Assembly: GCA_040880205.1 (NCBI GenBank)
Contig: JBBDIU010000126.1
Coordinates: 1 to 14,864 of the forward strand
DNA length: 14,864 bases
Direction: 5' to 3'
DNA from: WACF01 sp040880205
GTDB lineage: Bacteria > Pseudomonadota > Gammaproteobacteria > Pseudomonadales > Cellvibrionaceae
Within the stretch, counting starts at the first letter, position 1; each line of letters starts with the position of its first letter. The notes beneath the pieces were generated by a model. That model was not told where the DNA came from. It did no database searches and saw nothing but the letters and a program-made list of their open reading frames with translations. A program made the position numbers and the translations under genes. This document shows, piece by piece, positions 1 to 5,605 of this stretch.

Positions 1-93
1 AAGAGCTTCGACGTAGCCCCCGCCTTGATTGCCTTTCTTCCTATGAGAAAGGGCCTGCAAGCCAGAGGCGCATTGGTATTATTCAGAGGCTCC

Positions 94-561
94 TTAAAAT
101 CCCAGCACTCCCATCGCTCCCAGCAAAAATGCGTAGCGCAAGCCCTTGCCAATCCCCGTCAGCAAAAAGAACAGAAAAAAATTCACCCGCATGATGCCGG
201 CTATAAAAGTGAGCGCATCGCCGCCAATCGGCGCCCAGGCCATCAACAAGGACCAGACCCCGTATTTTTGAAACCAGCGTTGCGAGCGGCCCAGGGAATC
301 CTGGCGGAAGGGAAACCAGCGGCGATCCTGGAAATGCAGGAGGTAACGGCCCAGCAGCCAGTTCACGGCCGAACCGAGCGTGTTGCCTGCCGTGGCGAAC
401 AGCCACAACAGGAGTGGATCGTAGCCCTGGGTAACCAGGCCCGCGAACAACACCTCAGAATAGGCGGGCAGGATGGTCGCGGCCAAAAAAGCGATACCGA
501 ACAGACTAAAGTAGGCTTCCACTGCGGATTCAGCCCGTCGCTTGGCGGCGGCATGCGGCAT
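94..561 (-). CDS. YqaA-family (DedA/VTT-like) inner-membrane protein
   Basis: This is a small integral membrane protein of about 155 residues. It resembles E. coli YqaA, with matching features such as an N-terminal hydrophobic segment ending in LAATILPAYSEVLFAGL, then ATAGNTLGSAVNWLLGR, RWFQKYGVWSLLMAWAPIGGD and a C-terminal GKGLRYAFLLGA segment. The SNARE-associated/VTT superfamily includes lipid scramblases and proteins of unknown transport role; the function of YqaA itself is not established. The start is uncertain. ATG at 561 would overlap the end of the upstream C26 reading frame by 32 bases. GTG at 522, just after that stop, would give 142 residues, close to the usual family length, and the N-terminus MEAYFSLF. 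It is the last gene of the probable amidoligase-C26-YqaA unit, so translational coupling is likely. The family call is firm; start and role are not. Confidence 0.85.
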   Translation of the reverse strand: MPHAAAKRRAESAVEAYFSLFGIAFLAATILPAYSEVLFAGLVTQGYDPLLLWLFATAGNTLGSAVNWLLGRYLLHFQDRRWFPFRQDSLGRSQRWFQKYGVWSLLMAWAPIGGDALTFIAGIMRVNFFLFFLLTGIGKGLRYAFLLGAMGVLGF

Positions 562-1315
562 CCACCATGTGTTTGAATAACAATTGCTGCTCGGCGATTT
601 GCGGTAGATATTCCGGATGCCATTGCACGCCAATAGCGAAATCAACACCTCTATGCTCAATGGCTTGCACCACCTCCGCATTATCCCGCGCGACGATGCG
701 CACCTTTCAGCCCAACTCCGCAATGGCTTGATCGTGCAAGGCATTCACGCGGCATTGAGTCTTGCCCAAAATGCCATGTAGCCGGCTGCCGGATTCGATT
801 CGCACCTGTTTGCGTGGCAACAAGCTGCGCACGTGAGGTTCCTCGTCGTAGAATTCGGTGATATTTTGATGGAGATTGCCTCCGAGAACGACATTCAACA
901 GCTGGGCGCCACGACAAATACCGAGAACTGGAATGTTCGAAGCAAGCCCCCGGGCCAACAAATCTTTCTCCAGCTCATCCCGTTTAGGGTCGTAGCCTTG
1001 CCGGAATTTGACCGCAAAAATTATTCGCAATAGAAAAAGCAACAGGGAAACCAGAAGATCGCTAATCCGGCTGCCCTGCCGACGGTTCTCCTTGAGATCC
1101 GCAAAAGGCGTTTCCCCGTAGTGACTCGGCTCGATATCGCTACCACCGCCAATAATCAGCCCATCCAACTGTAGCTCATTGCGCGGCGTTCGCGGCGTGA
1201 TACGTACTGCCTTCGCACCCGCGCGACGTAAGGCCAGCCAGGTCATCAGCCAGGCGGGCGTGCCCCCACGGTTGGGCCCGGTAACCCCGATGAGAGGCCG
1301 AGTCCGAATGTTGAT
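530..1315 (-). pseudogene. Class-I glutamine amidotransferase-like (peptidase C26, gamma-glutamyl hydrolase type), apparently disrupted
   Basis: The reading frame encodes a C26-type enzyme, the family of PuuD and other gamma-glutamyl-amide hydrolases. Visible landmarks are RPLIGVTGPNRGGTPAW at the N-terminus, GLIIGGGSDIEPSHYGE, the nucleophile elbow PVLGICRGAQLLN (Cys codon at 914-916) and VNALHDQAIAELG. An in-frame TGA then lies at 707-709. The same frame continues after it with KVRIVARDNAEVVQAIEH and FAIGVQWHPEYLP, so His (617-619) and Glu (611-613) of the catalytic triad lie beyond the stop. The frame finally ends with TGA at 530-532. No ATG, GTG or TTG precedes the conserved N-terminus: the frame opens after the amidoligase TAA as GTT ATC AAC ATT. 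A start at ATC (1313-1315) would be correctly spaced from a Shine-Dalgarno. Two substitutions, sequencing errors, or readthrough plus a rare start are all possible. An insert with a hydrophobic stretch lies around 1004-1069. Confidence 0.8.
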
Positions 1316-1318
1316 AAC

Positions 1319-2371
1319 TTAGTTCCTCACGTGTTGTTCGGTGGATTGTTGTTCAGTGAATTGTGCGTCGACGAACTGTTGAACACGCTCCACCCAGGCG
1401 GCGCGGTGGCTAAATCGAAATCGGGCCTGTTCGCGCTGCCAGGATTCGAGTAAATCCGAGCGTTTTTTGCCATCCGAAGCAAGTACTTCGACCAAATGCC
1501 AACGGTTCCATTCATCTTCCAGCGCCCAGCCGGGTTCGCCCACCCGACAGTCGGGTAGGCGGTAGTGAAATGCCGGCCGTCCTTTTATAAGATGCCGCTC
1601 GCTCTCCTTGACATTCCCTAGTACCAGCTCGCGATCCAGCTGATAAAAAATGGGTAACATATCGAGGCTGCGGTTACGGGTTGGATTGTAGCGCAGGTAA
1701 TCCTTCATCAAAGCGGAAATGTCCGGTCGATAATCGGGGTGCAAAATCAACTCACTGTACATTTTTGGAAACGGATCGATGTATTTGGTAAAAAAGCGCC
1801 GGGCAAAATCAGTTCCCGCGTCTTCAATAATCCAGTCGCTAAGGAGCAAAAAACTCTGAATATAGGCAAGCAAGACACTGCTCTCGGCCGAGGGAATTGA
1901 CGGATTCATATGTAAGCCGAAAGCGTAATAAAAGGAGCCTTGAGTTCCCTCCCCTTCCATATCCTCAATTACCGCGACAATGTCGTGCAGACAGGCCAGC
2001 TCGGTGACAGGAATAGGCGCCGTCACGATCTCGCAGGGTATAAGCTGGCGACTCAAATTATCAACATTACCTTCCCAGCGTTCGCCTTCGGAGCCCGGTG
2101 AAAAATCCACTCCCAAGTTGCTGAGCCAGTCTCGATAGGCCAGCGAGGTTAGCAGGTGTGTATCCCTTTCTATTTTAAGCTTGCCCACGGAGGAGTTTTC
2201 CAAAATCGCTTCAAACGAACTGGTATAACTCAGTTTTCCACCCAGTGCCCTGGCAAGACCCTGGGCGAGGTTTTTTACTCCGACATTACCCAACTCGAAC
2301 TCAAAGCCGACGCGGCGCAGCTCACCTTGCTCGTCCTCGAGTTGAGGTGGCAACAGGAACGTTTTGCTCAT
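1319..2371 (-). CDS. Amidoligase family protein (glutamine-synthetase-like carboxylate-amine ligase)
   Basis: A protein of 350 residues with the hallmarks of the Amidoligase_2 family, which is related to the glutamine synthetase/glutamate-cysteine ligase fold. An N-terminal strand RRVGFEFEL (residues 19-27) carries paired acidic metal ligands, followed by CEIVTAPI (113-120) with another acidic residue and FGLHMNPS (151-158) with His and Asn in the predicted active site. The family is predicted to join amines or amino acids to carboxylates using ATP. Substrates are mostly unknown, and family members are known to occur next to class-I glutamine amidotransferases, as here. The ATG at 2371 was chosen because conserved sequence begins directly after MSKTFLLPPQLEDEQGE; the frame can be extended upstream but only through the divergent promoter region. 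The TAA at 1319-1321 is followed in the same frame by the C26 gene. The protein is probably cytoplasmic, since no signal peptide is seen. Confidence 0.87.
   Translation of the reverse strand: MSKTFLLPPQLEDEQGELRRVGFEFELGNVGVKNLAQGLARALGGKLSYTSSFEAILENSSVGKLKIERDTHLLTSLAYRDWLSNLGVDFSPGSEGERWEGNVDNLSRQLIPCEIVTAPIPVTELACLHDIVAVIEDMEGEGTQGSFYYAFGLHMNPSIPSAESSVLLAYIQSFLLLSDWIIEDAGTDFARRFFTKYIDPFPKMYSELILHPDYRPDISALMKDYLRYNPTRNRSLDMLPIFYQLDRELVLGNVKESERHLIKGRPAFHYRLPDCRVGEPGWALEDEWNRWHLVEVLASDGKKRSDLLESWQREQARFRFSHRAAWVERVQQFVDAQFTEQQSTEQHVRN
1324..1328 (-). promoter_or_regulatory. Shine-Dalgarno for the C26 gene, placed before ATC
   Basis: GAGGA on the minus strand overlaps the last codons of the amidoligase gene and lies 8 bases upstream of the ATC at 1313-1315. 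The spacing is ideal for initiation, yet no standard start codon is there. This suggests either an ATG-to-ATC loss or a genuine non-canonical start. Confidence 0.5.
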
Positions 2372-2426
2372 ACACTGACCATTGCGGCACCATGCCCCAA
2401 GCTGATAAACCAACCGCCGTTTTAAA

Positions 2427-2474
2427 CTCCTGGAAAGTTGAACTCCGGAAAAGCTGAATTCCGGAACACCCTCG
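2427..2474. repeat. 16-bp iteron-like repeats in the divergent amidoligase/glutamate dehydrogenase promoter region
   Basis: Two adjacent 16-base units at 2427-2442 and 2443-2458 (CTCCTGGAAAGTTGAA and CTCCGGAAAAGCTGAA) agree at 13 of 16 positions. A partial third unit begins at 2459 with TTCCGGAA. Within them lies a perfect inverted repeat, TCCGGAA (2444-2450) and TTCCGGA (2459-2465), with an 8-base spacer. They sit between two divergent genes, so they may be binding sites for a regulator. Only the sequence arrangement is observed; binding is inferred. Confidence 0.45.
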
Positions 2475-2486
2475 AAGCACAGGTAT

Positions 2487-2514
2487 TTGTTTTGCAGGGG
2501 CATTTTGACATAAA
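2487..2514 (+). promoter_or_regulatory. Possible sigma70-like promoter of the glutamate dehydrogenase gene
   Basis: TTGTTT at 2487-2492 and CATAAA at 2509-2514 are separated by 16 bases. A transcript would begin near 2521, giving a leader of about 40 bases before the preferred GTG start at 2564. An alternative -35, a perfect TTGACA at 2505-2510, has no convincing -10 partner. Weak by sequence alone. Confidence 0.28.
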
Positions 2515-2563
2515 GCGGGGAATGCAAGACCCTCGCCACGACAACCTGTACACGGGAGTTCAC

Positions 2564-3853
2564 GTGACCCAAAGCACCTACCAAGACGCCCTGTCCCGGC
2601 TCGAGTCCATCGCCGCCGCGGCCGCGATTGCCCCCGAAGTTCTGGACAGTCTACTCCATCCAAAATCACTTTTGTGCACGACGCTGTCGCTGCGCATGAA
2701 CAATGGCTCAATGCGTTATTTTCGGGCCTATCGCTGCCATTATAACAACGTCCTGGGACCCACCAAGGGCGGCATTCGCTTTCATCCCGGCGTGAACCAG
2801 GACGAAGTGACTGCTTTGGCATTGTGGATGACCATTAAGTGCGCGGTCCTGGGTCTCCCCTACGGCGGCGCCAAAGGCGGAATCCAGGTGGATCCCAAGC
2901 AGTTGGAACCCATGGAACTGGAGCGCCTGGCGCGCAATTACATGCGCAGCATGGCACATTTCATTGGCCCCGATACCGACATTCCAGCGCCCGACGTCAA
3001 TACCAACGCGCGCATTATGGGTTGGATGCTGAGCGAATATGAAGCCATTTATCAAACGCGGGCTCCCGCGGTGATTACTGGCAAGCCCATCTGTCTCGGC
3101 GGCAGTGAAGGTCGCGAAGAGGCCACCGGCCGGGGCGCTTTTCATTGCGTGGAGGCGTTGTTGAAAAAGCTGGACCGCTCCGCGGACGAATTGACCGTGG
3201 CTATTCAAGGCTTCGGCAATGCTGGCCAGCACATTGCGCACCTGTTACAGGATGCCGGTTGTAAAATTGTCGCTATCAGCGATTCGCAGGGAGCTATCTA
3301 TTCCGCGCGGGGGTTTGATACCCACAGTATCGCCCGAACAAAAGCAAGAACGCGCAGCTTGCAAGCGGTGTACTGTGATACCTCGGTCTGCGAAGCGGTC
3401 GAGCACGATCGGATCAGTAACGAGGAATTACTGGCGCTGGACGTGGACCTGTTGGTACCGGCGGCTCTGGATGGCGTTATTCATCGCGACAACGTCGATA
3501 CAATTCGCGCGGGCTACATTCTGGAAGTTGCCAACGGTCCGATTCGCGCCGACGCGGAAGCCACACTGGTGGACAAGGGCATCGTGATCATGCCCGACGT
3601 GCTCGCCAACGCTGGCGGCGTGACGGTAAGTTACTTCGAGTGGGTACAGAACCGGCAGGGCTATCCCTGGGACTTGGAAACAGTCAGGGAACGACTCAAG
3701 GAGCACATGACGCGCGCCTTCGACGCGGTGTGGGAGGAAGCGGAGCGCCGCAACTGCCCACTACGGGACGGGGCCTATGCGGTGGCCTTGCACCGCATCG
3801 CGCTGTCCATGGAGAGTCACGGCACTCAGGAATACTTTCAGAACAGCGAATAG
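2564..3853 (+). CDS. Glutamate dehydrogenase (Glu/Leu/Phe/Val dehydrogenase family)
   Basis: The enzyme interconverts glutamate and 2-oxoglutarate plus ammonia with NAD(P), linking carbon and nitrogen metabolism in the cytoplasm. From the chosen start the protein has 429 residues, the usual length for hexameric bacterial enzymes. Visible motifs are NNVLGPTKGGIRFHPGV, TIKCAVLGLPYGGAKGGI (catalytic Lys about residue 104), IPAPDVNT (catalytic Asp about 144), GFGNAGQ in the Rossmann domain (about 216-222) and MPDVLANAGGVTVSYFEWVQN near the C-terminus. GTG at 2564 is preferred: it has GGGAG six bases upstream, and the resulting N-terminus VTQSTYQDALSRL matches where family members begin. Upstream ATG codons at 2522 and 2438 are in frame but poorly supported. 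The gene is divergent from the amidoligase operon. Substrate specificity for glutamate rather than another amino acid is inferred from overall family resemblance. Confidence 0.93.
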   Translation: MTQSTYQDALSRLESIAAAAAIAPEVLDSLLHPKSLLCTTLSLRMNNGSMRYFRAYRCHYNNVLGPTKGGIRFHPGVNQDEVTALALWMTIKCAVLGLPYGGAKGGIQVDPKQLEPMELERLARNYMRSMAHFIGPDTDIPAPDVNTNARIMGWMLSEYEAIYQTRAPAVITGKPICLGGSEGREEATGRGAFHCVEALLKKLDRSADELTVAIQGFGNAGQHIAHLLQDAGCKIVAISDSQGAIYSARGFDTHSIARTKARTRSLQAVYCDTSVCEAVEHDRISNEELLALDVDLLVPAALDGVIHRDNVDTIRAGYILEVANGPIRADAEATLVDKGIVIMPDVLANAGGVTVSYFEWVQNRQGYPWDLETVRERLKEHMTRAFDAVWEEAERRNCPLRDGAYAVALHRIALSMESHGTQEYFQNSE

Positions 3854-3871
3854 TGCTTTGGGGGCCATTGG

Positions 3872-3897
3872 GCCCGGCTCGGATATTCGAGTCGGGC
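3872..3897. terminator. Hairpin between convergent genes (candidate bidirectional terminator)
   Basis: GCCCGGCTCG at 3872-3881 pairs with CGAGTCGGGC at 3888-3897 (ten pairs, one G-T wobble) around a 6-base loop. It lies 18 bases after the glutamate dehydrogenase stop and touches the last base of the convergent cupin gene's stop codon. No clear T-tract follows on either strand, so it may act by stalling or RNA stabilisation rather than as a classical intrinsic terminator. Confidence 0.5.
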
Positions 3898-4349
3898 TAA
3901 TCGGACCGGGCAACCGAGGTGGTTTTAACCGGTCCCATGCCGCGAATTTCCACCACTACCGCCTCGTCCTTTGCACCGTCGAAGTGAACCGCGCCGGCCG
4001 GATGCTTCATGAAGCCGCCCGCCTTAATTGGAACGGTCTGGTCCATGTCGAATACCTGGTCGGTTCCCACATGCCAAGTCCCCTCGATTACCGTGATAAA
4101 GCGGTCCTGGTCATGATGATGCGGTCGACTTGCCTGCCCGGCGGGAAAGCGGATTCGCATGATGTACAAACCCTCCTTGGACGGATCGCCATGCAGCAAA
4201 TAGCTTTTAATCCGATTACCCGCTCTTTCGTCCAGACCGGTGTCATCCTTTTGAATAATGACAAAGCCTTGGCCGTCTTCCGCCGCCCAAACAAAAGATC
4301 CCAGGCAAAAGCAAGCGACGAATAGCAGTGCGGTTCTTGTTTTTTTCAT
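3897..4349 (-). CDS. Secreted cupin-domain protein
   Basis: A 150-residue protein with a clear Sec signal peptide (MKKTRTALLFVACFCLGSF, cleavage probably after VWA near residue 22). The mature part is a single cupin domain. The first cupin motif is around RPHHHDQDRFITVIEGTWHVG (His 77-79, Glu 89) and the second around HPAGAVHFDGAKDE (His 122), so the metal-binding His/His/Glu/His set appears intact. Cupins of this kind may bind a metal and a small ligand or act as dioxygenases or isomerases; the exact reaction cannot be told. GGGGGA lies about 9 bases before the ATG. It lies 66 bases downstream of the DUF4159 gene on the same strand and may be cotranscribed. It converges with the glutamate dehydrogenase gene. 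Confidence 0.88.
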   Translation of the reverse strand: MKKTRTALLFVACFCLGSFVWAAEDGQGFVIIQKDDTGLDERAGNRIKSYLLHGDPSKEGLYIMRIRFPAGQASRPHHHDQDRFITVIEGTWHVGTDQVFDMDQTVPIKAGGFMKHPAGAVHFDGAKDEAVVVEIRGMGPVKTTSVARSD

Positions 4350-4415
4350 CGACGATTTCCCCCGAATTATTACCTTGAACTGATGCCTTGATGAATCTTG
4401 TGACAGCCTATGCCG

Positions 4416-5165
4416 TCAATGCGTCAATGCATAGATCAGATAGTTGATACCCAAACGATAAGCCAGATTGGCATAGCGCGTCGGGTAGCCTGCGTGATAG
4501 GTATGCTCCCAACCGTCGCCAATGTCCGAGTTCCAGTTGATCAAAACCATTATCCGACCGTCATCGTCCATGATAGCCCAATTGGATGCGTGATCGACAT
4601 CGGCCTCGGGTATGTTTTGTGGATTGCCCATGGCCGGAATCATCTGGGCACCGTCCACGTCGTAAAACGTGCGAAATATTTCGTGATCGCTATCCAGTTC
4701 CACAATGTCTCTGTCCGGAAAGACTTGACTGAAAGTACGGTAGAAATTGTCCCACTCGCGAGTCCCCCAGAAATCATCGATAAACAGAAATCCACCGCGC
4801 AGCAAATACTCGCGCAGGTTGCGCATTTCCACTTCGTTAAAGGAGACCCCGCCACTGTTGCCCAGTTCCAGCGCGTAGAGAAAGGGGTAATTGAAGATGT
4901 CCTCGTCATCCAGACGACGAACAATGGGTTGGCTGTTAATTTTGATATTGGTCAAGCGGGTGACGGCGCGCAAAAAATTTTCGTCCGCCGCGGGGTAGTC
5001 GATGCTCCACGACGAACCGAAGCGAAACCCGCCGCCAGCGTACTCACTATCATAGCGCAGCCGGACGAAGGAGAACTCGCCCTCAAACAGGGAGACTGGG
5101 TCGGCCAGCGTGCTGTCGGCGAGGAATATGGACAACAAAGCAATTTTGGTCAGCAAGGACTTCAA
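4416..5165 (-). CDS. DUF4159 domain-containing secreted protein
   Basis: A 249-residue protein beginning at a TTG codon (5163-5165), which directly yields a good signal peptide: MKSLLTKIALLSIFLADSTLA followed by DPVSL. An in-frame TAA lies one codon before the TTG's preceding codon, and no earlier start exists. The rest matches DUF4159: YPFLYALELG (about 93-102), NLREYLLRGGFLFIDDF (116-132), EWDNFY, and DHEIFRTFYDVDG. The fold is thought to resemble a glutamine-amidotransferase/ThuA-like domain, but no biochemical role is established. Family members often sit near MoxR ATPase and von Willebrand-factor genes; here none is present and the neighbour is a secreted cupin. Located in the periplasm by inference. 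An upstream GGGGGT about 9 bases from the TTG may serve as ribosome binding site. Confidence 0.85.
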   Translation of the reverse strand: MKSLLTKIALLSIFLADSTLADPVSLFEGEFSFVRLRYDSEYAGGGFRFGSSWSIDYPAADENFLRAVTRLTNIKINSQPIVRRLDDEDIFNYPFLYALELGNSGGVSFNEVEMRNLREYLLRGGFLFIDDFWGTREWDNFYRTFSQVFPDRDIVELDSDHEIFRTFYDVDGAQMIPAMGNPQNIPEADVDHASNWAIMDDDGRIMVLINWNSDIGDGWEHTYHAGYPTRYANLAYRLGINYLIYALTH

Positions 5166-5605
5166 GCGTTATTACCCCCGGGCGATGGAGCGCCTAGAAT
5201 ACCAACAATCGGCCTTGCGATAAAACAATCCAGCAACTTAAGGCATTGTTTCGAGCGCCCCGTGGACAACTGACGCTAACAGCCTATTGTCAGCCGCGTG
5301 GATCATTGCTGTCCCATAAACTTTAAGGGTCCGCAGTGACCGTATGCAGCATGGATGCTGCATCCGAGCTTACAGGGTACAACGTGTCACGGCCGTGAAT
5401 ACCCAATCCATGTCCTGGCACAAAGCTTCACGCCTCGAGTGCTGTTAGCATTGGGCTACAGGAAACTCGAGCTGATCTTAATGGGACAGCTATGAACAGC
5501 CATATAATTGTCACGAAAGGGGATACGGCCGCCATGGAACTTCTCAAGCTCTAAAATGCCCTGCTCCCGGCCATTGTGCAGGCGCGAGTGAAATGATGTC
5601 ATTCA
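5166..5605. other. Non-coding interval between the DUF4159 and TonB-receptor genes
   Basis: About 440 bases without a convincing gene. It contains an apparent intergenic repeat unit (about 5338-5427) with strong inverted repeats. It must also contain the promoter of the DUF4159 gene; a very weak candidate -10, TATTCT on the minus strand, lies a little upstream of the TTG start. A 20-codon frame starting at 5492 has no support beyond a start codon. Confidence 0.6.
5338..5427. repeat. Candidate dispersed intergenic repeat unit with hairpins
   Basis: A perfect inverted repeat, ATGCAGCAT (5344-5352) and ATGCTGCAT (5355-5363), is followed by GAGCTTACAGGGTAC and a 12-base palindrome TCACGGCCGTGA at 5387-5398. 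Then come CCAATCCATGTCCTGGCAC-like bases. This mixture of ATGGATG, ACAGGG and CCATGTCC elements is the style of short repeats found between genes in many gammaproteobacteria. Only one copy lies in this window, so its dispersed nature is inferred. Confidence 0.45.

Noticed and set aside
1..93. Imperfect hairpin (GCCTTTCT / AGAAAGGGC) downstream of the YqaA gene as a terminator
   Set aside because: The stem is bulged and lacks a T-run on the minus strand; no support as a terminator.
5492..5554. Possible 20-codon small protein with GGGA upstream
   Set aside because: Too short, no recognisable sequence, and the surrounding DNA looks non-coding.
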